This document shows positions 35,937-44,829 of a DNA stretch of 64,000 nt, piece by piece. This DNA comes from Saccharopolyspora thermophila (GTDB lineage Bacteria > Actinomycetota > Actinomycetes > Mycobacteriales > Pseudonocardiaceae), in contig NZ_BMMT01000003.1 in assembly GCF_014646075.1 (NCBI RefSeq), forward strand, positions 1 through 64,000, given 5' to 3'. The position numbers and the translations under genes were made by a program. Under the pieces are notes generated by a model that saw only the letters and a list, made by a program, of their open reading frames with translations, did not search any database and was not told where the DNA came from. Each line of letters begins with the position of its first letter. The first letter of the stretch is position 1.

Positions 35937-38453
35937 GTGGGCGTGGCTGACTTGTCCGATCGCAGCGTCCTGCCCCTGGTGTCGGTGATCGTGGTCAACT
36001 ACCGCGGCGCGGACGACACCATCACGTGCCTGCGCGCGCTACGCGACGAGCTGGACTACCCGGCCGACCGACTGGAGGTGCTCTGCGTCGACAACGCCTC
36101 GGGTGACGACAGCGTCGAGCGGATCCGCGCCGCCGCCCCGGACGTGCGGGTGATCGAGTCGGACCGCAACCTCGGGTTCGCCGGGGGCTGCAACCTCGCC
36201 GCCCGCAACGCATCCGGTGAGGTGTTGGCGTTTCTCAACAACGACGCCCGCCCGGACCGCGCCTGGGTGCGGGCCGCGGTGGCGGTGCTGCGCGCGGAGC
36301 CGACCGTGGGCGCGGTGGCCAGCAAGGTCCTGGACTGGGAGGGGCGGCACGTCGACTTCGTCGACGGCGGGCTGACCTGGTTCGGCATGGGATACAAGCG
36401 ACACGCGGGCGAGGTGGACGACGGCTCGCACGACGCGGCCCGGGACGTGCTGTTCGGCACCGGCTCGGCGTTGTTCGTGCGCGCCGAGCTGTTCGCCGCG
36501 GTCGGCGGGTTCGACGAGCGGTTCTTCATGTTCTACGAGGACGTGGACCTGGGCTGGCGGCTGAACCTGCGCGGCTGGCGGGTCCGCTACGAGCCGCGTT
36601 CGCTGACCTTCCACCGCCACCACGCGTCGATGGCCGAGGTGTCGTCCGCGCGCGAGCACTACCTGCTGGAGCGCAACGCGCTCGCGGCCCTGTACAAGAA
36701 CCTTTCGGACGAGACCCTGGCCCGGGCGCTGCCCGCGGCGATGGCGCTGGCCGTGCGGCGGGCCACCGCGCGCGGCGAGATCGACCCGACCCAGCTGGAG
36801 ATCACCAGGCGGGGCGAGCGCGAGGACGACAGCCCGGTGCCGATCGACCGTTCCGCGCTGGCCGGAATGCTGGCCATCGACCAGTTCGTGGAGATGCTGC
36901 CGTCGCTCAGGCGGTCCCGCGAGGAGGAGCAACAGGCCCGGGTGCGCACCGACGCGGACCTGGTTCCACTGATGCGCAAGGCGATGGAGCCCGCCTACCC
37001 GCTGCCGCGCTACCTCGCCGCGCACGACGCGCTGGTCGAGGTGTTCGGCCTGGACGAGGTGTTCGGGCGCCCGCGCAGGATCGCGGTGATCACCGGGGAC
37101 ACGGTCAGCGAGCGGATGGCGGGTCCGGCGATCCGCGCCTGGCACATGGCCGAGGTGCTCTCCGCCGAGCACGAGGTCCGGTTGGTCAGCGTCAACGCGC
37201 TGGTCAACCCGCCCGAAGCGGGTTTCGCCGTGGTGGCCGCCCAGCCGCGGGAGCTGGGGGCGCACGTGGACTGGGCGGACATCGTCGTGCTGCAGGGGCA
37301 CGTGCTGGAGATGGTGCCCGCGCTGAAGAAGGCCGAGTCGAGAAAGATCGTGGTCTGCGACGTCTACGACCCGATGCACCTGGAGTTGCTGGAGCAGGGC
37401 CGCGACACCGACGACGAGCGGCGCGCCAAGGACCTCATCGGCGTGACGAACGTCCTCAACGCCCAGCTGCGGCGCGGTGACTTCTTCCTCTGCGCCTCCG
37501 AGCGGCAGCGGCACTTCTGGTTGGGGCACCTGGCGTCGTTGGGGCGGTTGACGCCGGGACTCTACGACAACGACCCGACGGTCCGCTCGCTGCTGTCCGT
37601 GGTGCCGTTCGGGTTGCCATCGGTGCCGCCGCGGCGGACCGGCCCGGCGATCAAGGGCGTCCGGCCGGGCATCTCCGCCGACGACAAGGTGGTGCTGTGG
37701 GCGGGCGGCGTCTACAGCTGGTTCGACCCGTTGACGCTGCTGCACGCGGTGCACCGGCTTGCCGAGCGGCGCGCCGACGTCCGGTTGTTCTTCCTCGGCA
37801 TGAAGCACCCGAACCCGGACGTACCGGAGATGGGCATGGCCGAGCAGACGCGAGCGCTGGCCCGGCGGCTCGGCCTGACCGACAAGTTCGTGTTCTTCAA
37901 CGAGAGCTGGGTGCCGTACGGGGAGCGGCAGAACTACCTGCTGGACGCGGACTGCGGGGTGACGACGCACTTCGAGCACGTGGAGACGACGTTCGCGTTC
38001 CGCACCCGGGTGCTGGACTACCTGTGGTCGGGGCTGCCGGTGGTGACCACCGACGGTGACTCGTTCGCGGACCTGGTGCGCGACGAGCGGATCGGCGTCG
38101 TGGTGCCGCCGGAGGACCCCGACGCGCTGGCCGCGGCGTTGGAACAGGTGCTCTACGACGAGGAGTTCGCCGCGGAGTGCCGGCGCCGCATCGATCCGGT
38201 GCGGGAGCGGTTCACCTGGGAGTCGGTGCTCGCGCCGCTGACCGAGTTCTGCCGCGATCCGCGCCCGGCCGCCGACCGGCTACCGGCGTCGGCGCCGCTG
38301 GTGCGCACCCCGCGGCCCGGCCGCGTGGCGGCGATGCGGCGGGATCTGGCTCTGCTGCGGGAGTATTTCGACGCGGGCGGGCCGGTGGAGGTCGCCAGGC
38401 GGGCGACCGGGCGGCTGCGGAGGCTGGCCGGTGAGCGGCTCCGCGGGCGCTGA
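35937..38453 (+). CDS. Two-domain GT2-GT4 glycosyltransferase fusion
   Basis: 838-residue protein. Residues about 14-290 are a GT2 domain (VSVIVVNYRGADDTITCLRAL, VLCVDNASGDDSVERI, FLNNDARPDRAW, FMFYEDVDLGWRLNLRG). A helical linker (about 290-375) leads to a GT4-like domain (about 380-790): RIAVITGDTVSERMAGPAIRAW, VLQGHVLEMVPAL, DKVVLWAGGVYSWFDPLTLL and DYLWSGLPVVTTDGDSFADLV. The GT4 part keeps the donor-site glycine-rich segment but has SGLPVV in place of the usual EGFGLP stretch. The start is a GTG at 35937 or 35943. It overlaps the next gene by 23 bases. Such fusions probably add two sugars in sequence. Confidence 0.85.
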   Translation: MGVADLSDRSVLPLVSVIVVNYRGADDTITCLRALRDELDYPADRLEVLCVDNASGDDSVERIRAAAPDVRVIESDRNLGFAGGCNLAARNASGEVLAFLNNDARPDRAWVRAAVAVLRAEPTVGAVASKVLDWEGRHVDFVDGGLTWFGMGYKRHAGEVDDGSHDAARDVLFGTGSALFVRAELFAAVGGFDERFFMFYEDVDLGWRLNLRGWRVRYEPRSLTFHRHHASMAEVSSAREHYLLERNALAALYKNLSDETLARALPAAMALAVRRATARGEIDPTQLEITRRGEREDDSPVPIDRSALAGMLAIDQFVEMLPSLRRSREEEQQARVRTDADLVPLMRKAMEPAYPLPRYLAAHDALVEVFGLDEVFGRPRRIAVITGDTVSERMAGPAIRAWHMAEVLSAEHEVRLVSVNALVNPPEAGFAVVAAQPRELGAHVDWADIVVLQGHVLEMVPALKKAESRKIVVCDVYDPMHLELLEQGRDTDDERRAKDLIGVTNVLNAQLRRGDFFLCASERQRHFWLGHLASLGRLTPGLYDNDPTVRSLLSVVPFGLPSVPPRRTGPAIKGVRPGISADDKVVLWAGGVYSWFDPLTLLHAVHRLAERRADVRLFFLGMKHPNPDVPEMGMAEQTRALARRLGLTDKFVFFNESWVPYGERQNYLLDADCGVTTHFEHVETTFAFRTRVLDYLWSGLPVVTTDGDSFADLVRDERIGVVVPPEDPDALAAALEQVLYDEEFAAECRRRIDPVRERFTWESVLAPLTEFCRDPRPAADRLPASAPLVRTPRPGRVAAMRRDLALLREYFDAGGPVEVARRATGRLRRLAGERLRGR

Positions 38454-39492
38454 ACCGCGGGTGCTGCTCGACGGCACTCCGCTGCTGGGCAGGCGCACCG
38501 GCATCGGCCGCTACACGGCGTCGCTCGTCGCCGAACTGGCGTCCTTTGTGGACGTTCGGCTGGTGGGTTTCACCACCCGGGGATGGCGGGAGCTGCGTTC
38601 GGTGGTACCGGCCGGGACCCGCGCGGTGGGTCTGCCGGTCCCGGCGCGCGCGGTACGGATGTTGTGGCGGCGCAGTGCTTTTCCGCCGATCGAGCTACTC
38701 GCCGGGCGGGCCGCGGTGGTGCACGGCACCAATTTCGTGCTTCCGCCGTCCGTGCGCGCGGGCGGCGTGGTCACCGTGCACGACCTGGCCTTTCTCGATG
38801 ATCCGGCGCTGGCCGATCGAGATCTTGCTGTGCTGGTGCGCAGATCCGCGCATCGAGCGGCTGTCGTCTGCACCCCGACGGCGGCGGTTGCGGACGTCGT
38901 CAGTGCTCGCCTGGACGTGCCGCCTGAGAAGATCGTGGTGACGCCGCTGGGTGTGGATCCGGAGTGGTTCGACGCGACTCCGCTGGACGCCGCCACGAGA
39001 GTCCACTATGGAGTACCCGCGGAATATCTGCTGTTCGTCGGCGCCGAGGGCCCCCGCAAGGGCCTGGACGTGCTGCTGGCCGCGCACGGCCCGGACCTGC
39101 CTCCGCTGGTCATCGCGGGGCCTTCCGGCGCGGCTTGCGGCAACGGCGTGATCCGCACCGGCTACCTCCCGGACAACCACCTACGCGGCCTGGTCGCCGG
39201 TGCCGCGGCGCTGGTTCTGCCGTCCCGCGACGAGGGTTTCGGCCTGCCCGCTCTGGAGGCGCTCGCCTGCGGAACCCCGGTGGTGTGCACGGACATCCCG
39301 GCCCTCCGCGAGGTGACGGCAGGCCACGCCTACCGCGTTCCGCGGGGCGACGCTGCGGCCCTGAACGAAGCCCTGCACCACGCCCTCACCGCCCCGCCCG
39401 GCCGGGAGGAGGGCCGAGCCAGGGCGAGAACCTTCACCTGGCGCACCTGCGCGGAAAAAACCCTGGAAGCCTACCGCCAGGCAGCAACCTGA
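38431..39492 (+). CDS. Glycosyltransferase family 4 (III)
   Basis: 353-residue GT4 with RVLLDGTPLLGRRTGIGRYTASL, GVVTVHDLAFLDDPALADRD, LLFVGAEGPRKGLDVLLAA and LPSRDEGFGLPALEALACGTPVVC. It is a complete donor site. The GTG start at 38431 lies inside the end of the preceding gene (23-base overlap), with GGAGG about 9 bases upstream, so the two are coupled. It is the last rightward gene of the glycan island before the convergent rmlD. Sugar unknown. Confidence 0.88.
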   Translation: MSGSAGAEPRVLLDGTPLLGRRTGIGRYTASLVAELASFVDVRLVGFTTRGWRELRSVVPAGTRAVGLPVPARAVRMLWRRSAFPPIELLAGRAAVVHGTNFVLPPSVRAGGVVTVHDLAFLDDPALADRDLAVLVRRSAHRAAVVCTPTAAVADVVSARLDVPPEKIVVTPLGVDPEWFDATPLDAATRVHYGVPAEYLLFVGAEGPRKGLDVLLAAHGPDLPPLVIAGPSGAACGNGVIRTGYLPDNHLRGLVAGAAALVLPSRDEGFGLPALEALACGTPVVCTDIPALREVTAGHAYRVPRGDAAALNEALHHALTAPPGREEGRARARTFTWRTCAEKTLEAYRQAAT

Positions 39493-39589
39493 CCCCGCAG
39501 TCCCAAGCCTCCCGGCCCCGGCCTTCCGTCCCGCCCCCACAGGAGCGCGCGACGCCGAAAGACACCCAAACTTACCTGGAATTGGGAAT

Positions 39590-40510
39590 TTACGGGGTGC
39601 GGAGGGCTTCTCCGTCCTGGGCGAAGGCCGCCGCGAGGGCTTCTCGCCAGGGACGCAGGGGCGTCAGGCCCGCTGCTCGCCAGGCCGCGTCCGACAGGAC
39701 CGAGTAGGCGGGGCGAGGGGCCGGGCGCGGGAAGTCCGCCGTGGTGCAGGGGTGGACCCGGGACGGGTCCAGGCCCAGCTCCTCGAAGATCGCGCGGGCG
39801 AACTCCCACCAGCTCGCCTGGCCGGAATTCGTGCAGTGCAACACCTTCTGCTCCGGCCCGCGCCGATCAGCCACGCGCTCGGCTAGTTCCACCAGGCCCC
39901 GTGCCAGATCCGCCGCCCACGTGGGGCATCCGAGCTGATCGTCCACAACGGACAGAGTTTCCCGCTGCGCGGACAGCCTCGCGATGGTCCTCACGAAGTT
40001 CCCGCCCCGCGCGCCGTACACCCAGGCGGTGCGCACGATCCAGGCGCGCGCGCCGGACTCCAGCACCGCACGCTCCCCGGCCAGCTTCGTGCGGCCGTAG
40101 ACGGTGCGCGGTCCCGTTTCGTCGGTCGGTTCGTACGGCCGGTCCGCATCGCCCGGGAAGACGTAGTCGGTCGAGATGTGCAGCAGCGGCAGGCCGCTCT
40201 CCCGGCACGCCACGGCCAGGGCCGCGGGACCGTCGGTGTTGACCCGGGCAGCGCGGTCCGGCTCCGACTCCGCCGCGTCCACGGCGGTGTAGGCCGCCGC
40301 GTTCACCACCACCGGCCGCAGTTCGGCGTCCCGGGCTGTCTCGGCGAAGGAGTCGACCGCGTCGTCGACCTGCTCGGGGTCGGTGATGTCCAGTTCTCCG
40401 GAACCCGGTGCGTGTACCAGGGCGCCGGGCCGCGCGGACAGCAGCCGGCGCAGTTCGGAGCCGACCTGGCCGTGACCGCCGGGCACCAGCAGGGCCAGTC
40501 CGCGGGTCAC
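39590..40510 (-). CDS. rmlD: dTDP-4-dehydrorhamnose reductase
   Basis: 306-residue last enzyme of dTDP-L-rhamnose synthesis. The NAD(P) loop is LLVPGGHGQVGSELRRLL; STDYVFPGDADRPYEPTDE and YGRTKLAGERAVL hold the YxxxK catalytic pair; ARAWIVRTAWVYG is typical. Rv3266c is the M. tuberculosis equivalent. The GTG at 40510 overlaps the rmlB stop (GTGA), so rmlB-rmlD is one transcription unit. The stop codon is TAA, rare in this window. The 97-base convergent spacer to the GT4 gene holds an AT-rich stretch but no clear terminator. Confidence 0.95.
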   Translation of the reverse strand: MTRGLALLVPGGHGQVGSELRRLLSARPGALVHAPGSGELDITDPEQVDDAVDSFAETARDAELRPVVVNAAAYTAVDAAESEPDRAARVNTDGPAALAVACRESGLPLLHISTDYVFPGDADRPYEPTDETGPRTVYGRTKLAGERAVLESGARAWIVRTAWVYGARGGNFVRTIARLSAQRETLSVVDDQLGCPTWAADLARGLVELAERVADRRGPEQKVLHCTNSGQASWWEFARAIFEELGLDPSRVHPCTTADFPRPAPRPAYSVLSDAAWRAAGLTPLRPWREALAAAFAQDGEALRTP

Positions 40511-41496
40511 CGGGCCACCGCCGCGCGCGCCTTCAGCGGCTCCCACCAGTCGCGGTTCTCCCGGTACCAGCGGACGGTTTCGCGCAGCCCGGTCGTGAAG
40601 TCCACGCTGGGCGCGTAGCCCAGCTCGCGGACGATCTTGCTGTGGTCCACCGAGTAGCGCCGGTCGTGACCCTTGCGGTCTTCCACCGGCCGTACCATCG
40701 ACCAGTCCATGCCCATCTCGGCCAGCACCAGCTCGGTGAGCTCCTTGTTGGTCAGCTCGGTGCCGCCGCCGATGTTGTAGATCTCGCCCGGCCGCCCGGA
40801 CTGCGCGACCAGCTGGATGCCCTGGCAGTGGTCGGTCACGTGCAGCCAGTCGCGCACGTTGAGCCCGTCGCCGTAGAGCGGCACCTGCTGCCCGTCCATC
40901 AGGTTGGTGATGAACAGCGGCAGCACCTTCTCCGGGAACTGGTACGGGCCGTAGTTGTTGGAGCAGCGGGTGATGCACACCGGCAGCCCGTGGGTGCGGT
41001 GGTAGGCGCGCGCCAGCAGGTCCGAGCCGGCCTTGGCCGCCGAGTACGGCGAGTTCGGCTCGAGGGCGTGGTCCTCCGGCCACGAACCGGACTCGATCGA
41101 GCCGTACACCTCGTCGGTGGAGACGTGCACGAACTTGCCGACCTCGGCCTCCAGCGCGGTCTGCAGCAGCGTGGTGGTGCCGACCACGTTGGTGACCACG
41201 AAGGCGTCCGCGCCGGTGATGGAGCGGTCCACGTGGGTCTCCGCGGCGAAGTGCACGACGAGGTCGACGCCGCGCATCAGCTCGGCGACCAGGTCGCGGT
41301 CGCAGATGTCGCCGCGGACGAACCGCAGCCGCGGGTCGTCGGCGACCGGGGCCAGGTTCGCCTCGTTACCCGCGTAGGTGAGCTTGTCGAGCACGATCAC
41401 CTCGGCGGCGTCCACCGCCGGGTAGGCGCCGCCGAGCAGCTGCCGAACGTAGTGGGAGCCGATGAAACCGGCCCCACCGGTAACCAGGATTCGCAT
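40507..41496 (-). CDS. rmlB: dTDP-glucose 4,6-dehydratase
   Basis: 329-residue short-chain dehydrogenase converting dTDP-glucose to dTDP-4-keto-6-deoxyglucose. RILVTGGAGFIGSHYVRQLL is the NAD loop, ETHVDRSI and STDEVYG carry catalytic acids, and YSAAKAGSDLLARAYHRTHGLPV supplies YxxxK. The ATG at 41496 follows AGGAAGGG. rmlA and rmlC are not in the window. In M. tuberculosis rmlB lies elsewhere (Rv3464), so its pairing with rmlD here is a difference from that genome. Confidence 0.95.
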   Translation of the reverse strand: MRILVTGGAGFIGSHYVRQLLGGAYPAVDAAEVIVLDKLTYAGNEANLAPVADDPRLRFVRGDICDRDLVAELMRGVDLVVHFAAETHVDRSITGADAFVVTNVVGTTTLLQTALEAEVGKFVHVSTDEVYGSIESGSWPEDHALEPNSPYSAAKAGSDLLARAYHRTHGLPVCITRCSNNYGPYQFPEKVLPLFITNLMDGQQVPLYGDGLNVRDWLHVTDHCQGIQLVAQSGRPGEIYNIGGGTELTNKELTELVLAEMGMDWSMVRPVEDRKGHDRRYSVDHSKIVRELGYAPSVDFTTGLRETVRWYRENRDWWEPLKARAAVAR

Positions 41497-41731
41497 CGGG
41501 CCCTTCCTCACCTCCGGTCGTCCTGCGCAGTCTGGCATGCCACGGGGAGCGACCGAAGGCCCTCCCTCGCTACGGGTAGTCACGAACAGTGCTCACCCGT
41601 ATGAGGGATGTCACCCCTTATCCCGGGACCTACACACGCACCGCAGGATCACCGTTAGCCTTCATCCGGAACACGAGCAAAATCACTCCGCCAAGGTGTA
41701 ACGCTCGCGGTGAGGCCAAGGAGGAAGCGGC

Positions 41732-43465
41732 GTGGAGGACCGGCCGAGGTGGCCAGGCGGCCCACAGGGGCAACCGGGCAGACCCGTTCCGCCCCGTGGC
41801 CCCGGCGGTCAGGGCCGGGCCGGCGGCGTGGGCGGCAACCCGCCGGGCGGTCGGCGCAGCGGCCGCGCGGGCAGCGCCCCACCTCCCGGTGGCCCCGGCC
41901 GCAAAGCAGCGCAGGGTGACGCCCGCCGCAGACCGGCCACCCGTAAGGGGCAAGAAGAGCTTCCCCCGGAAGACGACATCTGGGAGCGGCGCCCGAAGCG
42001 CCGCGGCGCCCGCTACGCCGGCCGCACGCTGTTCGCCCTGCTGTCCGTGCTGGTGCTGAGCACCACCGGGTTCGGCTGGGCGATGTTCCGGCCCGGCGCG
42101 GGCAGCACCTCCACCGCCGACGTCATCCGCCGCGGCCTCAGCGCACCGGACGGCGCCACCGACATCCTGCTGATCGGCAACGACAGCCGCACCGACGCCT
42201 TCGGCAACCCGCTGCCCGACGAGGTGCTGCGGGAGCTGCGCACCAGCTACGACGGCGGCGACCTCACCGACGCGATCATCCTGATGCGTATCCCCAACGG
42301 CGGGCAGAGCGCCAGCGCGATGTCCTTCCCCCGCGACACGCTCGTCGACATCGGGCTCGGGGAGGGCAAGACCAAGCTCACCGAGACGCTGAACCGCGGC
42401 AAGCAGGCCGAGATCGCCAAGCTCCGCAGGCAGGGCATCACCGACGAGAAGGAACTCGCCCAGAAGGGCGGGCAGGCCGGACGAGCCCTGCTGCGCCAGA
42501 CCATCGAGAACCTCACGGGCGTCACCATCGACCACTATGCCGAGGTCAACCTGCTCGGCTTCTACGAGATCACCAAGGCCGTCGGCGGCGTCGAGGTGTG
42601 TCTGAAGAAGGACACCAAGGACAGCTACTCCGGCGCCAACTTCCGCAAGGGCGTGCAGACCATCCAGGGCGGCGACGCGCTGGCCTTCGTACGGCAGCGG
42701 CACGGCCTGATCAACGAGCTGGACCGCGGCAAGCGCCAGCAGGCGTTCCTGTCGGCGCTGGCGCGCAAGATCCTGTCCACCGGCACCCTGGCCAACCCGG
42801 CCAAGCTGACCGCGCTGGTCAACGCCATCCAGAAGTCCATCACGCTGGACCCCGCGCTGGCCAACGACATTCTCGGCTTCGCGCAGCAGATGCAGGGCAT
42901 CGCCGGCGGGAACGTGCAGTTCTACACCGCCCCGGTGCACCTGGTCGGCAAATCCGGCGAGGAGGACGTCACCATCAACATCGCCGAGACCCGGCAGTTC
43001 ACCGCGGACCTGCTGCTGTCCCCGCAGGAGCGGCAGCGGAAGATCGCCGCGCGGCAGGCCCGGGCGTCGATCACGGTGAGCGTGTTCAACGCCTCCGGCG
43101 TCCGCGGACTGGCCGCACGGGTGCTCGACGAGGTGTCCGCGCAGGGTTTCAAGGCCGGCGGCGGTTCCAACGCCGAGGCCAGGAACGGCTCCGTGATCTA
43201 CTTCGCGCCCGGTGAGGACGCCATCGCCGCTCAACTCGCGGACCTGCTCGGCGGGCTGCCCACCGAGGCGCGCAGCAGCGTGCACCCCGGCAGCGTGCAG
43301 GTCTACCTGGGCAAGGACTACAAGGGACCGGGGGCGCAGAACTTCGCCGGGCCGCGGACCGTCCGGCTCGACGGCCCGCGGCAGGCGGCCGCGCCGCTGC
43401 ACACCCAGCAGGAGGACGCCGCGGAGCAGCCCATCACCGCCGGCGGCATCGTCTGCGTGAACTGA
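41732..43465 (+). CDS. LytR-CpsA-Psr glycopolymer ligase with LytR_C domain
   Basis: 577-residue LCP protein that attaches arabinogalactan-type polymers to peptidoglycan outside the membrane. A 95-residue Pro/Gly/Arg-rich cytosolic leader precedes one membrane anchor (about 97-118, LFALLSVLVLSTTGFGWAMF). The LCP domain (about 135-380) has LLIGNDSRTD, AIILMRIP, MSFPRDT, LTGVTIDHYAEVNLLGFYEI and ALAFVRQRHGL with the conserved Asp and Arg residues. A LytR_C domain follows (about 445-515, ITVSVFNASGVRGLAARVL). It ends QPITAGGIVCVN. The GTG start follows GGAGGAAG. It corresponds to Rv3267 and is followed by a second LCP gene. Confidence 0.93.
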   Translation: MEDRPRWPGGPQGQPGRPVPPRGPGGQGRAGGVGGNPPGGRRSGRAGSAPPPGGPGRKAAQGDARRRPATRKGQEELPPEDDIWERRPKRRGARYAGRTLFALLSVLVLSTTGFGWAMFRPGAGSTSTADVIRRGLSAPDGATDILLIGNDSRTDAFGNPLPDEVLRELRTSYDGGDLTDAIILMRIPNGGQSASAMSFPRDTLVDIGLGEGKTKLTETLNRGKQAEIAKLRRQGITDEKELAQKGGQAGRALLRQTIENLTGVTIDHYAEVNLLGFYEITKAVGGVEVCLKKDTKDSYSGANFRKGVQTIQGGDALAFVRQRHGLINELDRGKRQQAFLSALARKILSTGTLANPAKLTALVNAIQKSITLDPALANDILGFAQQMQGIAGGNVQFYTAPVHLVGKSGEEDVTINIAETRQFTADLLLSPQERQRKIAARQARASITVSVFNASGVRGLAARVLDEVSAQGFKAGGGSNAEARNGSVIYFAPGEDAIAAQLADLLGGLPTEARSSVHPGSVQVYLGKDYKGPGAQNFAGPRTVRLDGPRQAAAPLHTQQEDAAEQPITAGGIVCVN

Positions 43466-43580
43466 ACCGGGCGGCGTTTCCCTCCCCACGCGGTGACCAT
43501 TACTCCTCACTGAGGTGCCGCGCGCGCCCCGGTGCCGGTTAACCTGGGTCGGCAGCGGAGGCGCTCGGGGGAGGGGGAAG

Positions 43581-44771
43581 GTGAGCGAACCGGAACAGCA
43601 AACCCCGGAACAGCAGGGTGTGGAACGGGCGGGCCCACGCGGGTCCGGGTTCCGCATCGCCGGTCGCAGCGCGATGGCGCTGGTCTCGGCCGTCGTGCTG
43701 GCGCTCACCGCGATCGGCTGGGTGGTGGTGGACCGGCTCAGCGACGTCAGCTCCGCGAGGGTGCTCGCCGACGTGCCGCAGACCCCGCCCGCCGACGACG
43801 GGGCGATGGACGTGCTGCTGGTCGGCAGTGACAGCCGCACCGACGCGCAGGGCAACCCGCTGCCGGAGAGTGTGCTCAAGCAGCTGCGCACCGAGGCGAT
43901 CGGCGGGCTCAACACCGACAGCCTCGTGGTGATGCGGATTCCGCACAACGCGGCGCAACCCACCGCGGTGTCCATCCCGCGCGACACCTACGCCAGGATG
44001 CCCGGCGGGCGGTCCGAGAAGATCAACGCGGTCTACGGGCTGACCAAGAGCGCCACCGCGGACCGGTTGCGCGCCGCCGGCACGCCGGAGGCCGAGGTGG
44101 AGCACGCGGCCCGGCTGGCCGGACAGCGCGCGCTGGTGCAGACCGTGCAGAACCTCACCGGGGTGCGCATCGACCACTACGCCGAGATCAACCTGCTCGG
44201 CTTCTACGAGCTCACCGAGGCCGTCGGCGGCGTCGAGGTGTGCCTGCGCAACGCGACCAGCGACAAGGATTCCGGAGCCGACTTCACGGCCGGGCGGCAC
44301 ACCGTCTCGGGCGGTGACGCGCTGGCGTTCGTGCGGCAGCGCCACGGGCTGCCGCGCGGTGATCTGGACCGGATCGTCCGGCAACAGGTCTTCATGGCGG
44401 CGCTGGCGAACAAGGTGCTGTCCACCGGCACGCTCACCGATCCGGCGATGGTGAACGACCTGGTGCAGGCCGCCCGCCGGACCGTGGTGCTGGACGAGGA
44501 CTGGGACCCGATGGGCTTCGTGCAGCAGATGCAGCAGTTGGCGTCCGGCCGGGTCGCGTTCGTCACGATGCCGGTCCTTGACGCCGGTGCTCGCGACGAC
44601 CGCGGGCAGAGCATCGTGACCGTCGATCCGTCCGCCGTGCAGCGGTTCTTCAGCGGTCTGACGGCGGCCGAGCCACCCCGCCTGGGCCCGACCGCCCGGC
44701 TGGCGCTGGACGGCACGGCCCACCGGCAGCAGCCGATCACCTCCGATGGCGGAATCCCCTGCGTCAACTGA
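43581..44771 (+). CDS. LytR-CpsA-Psr glycopolymer ligase, short form
   Basis: 396-residue LCP protein, paralogue of its upstream neighbour. A short cytosolic N-terminus, one anchor (about residues 28-50, SAMALVSAVVLALTAIGWVVV) and a complete LCP domain (LLVGSDSRTDAQGNPL, SLVVMRIP, VSIPRDTY, LTGVRIDHYAEINLLGFYEL, ALAFVRQRHGLPRGDL). It lacks LytR_C, but both proteins end with the same signature, here PITSDGGIPCVN. The GTG at 43581 follows a long purine-rich site (GGGGGAAG). The gap of 115 bases to the first LCP gene suggests either an operon or a second promoter. Confidence 0.92.
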   Translation: MSEPEQQTPEQQGVERAGPRGSGFRIAGRSAMALVSAVVLALTAIGWVVVDRLSDVSSARVLADVPQTPPADDGAMDVLLVGSDSRTDAQGNPLPESVLKQLRTEAIGGLNTDSLVVMRIPHNAAQPTAVSIPRDTYARMPGGRSEKINAVYGLTKSATADRLRAAGTPEAEVEHAARLAGQRALVQTVQNLTGVRIDHYAEINLLGFYELTEAVGGVEVCLRNATSDKDSGADFTAGRHTVSGGDALAFVRQRHGLPRGDLDRIVRQQVFMAALANKVLSTGTLTDPAMVNDLVQAARRTVVLDEDWDPMGFVQQMQQLASGRVAFVTMPVLDAGARDDRGQSIVTVDPSAVQRFFSGLTAAEPPRLGPTARLALDGTAHRQQPITSDGGIPCVN

Positions 44772-44829
44772 AAGACCGGTCCGGGGCGCGTGCGGGGGCG
44801 GCGGTTCGGGGCCCGGTTAGGCTCGGGGC

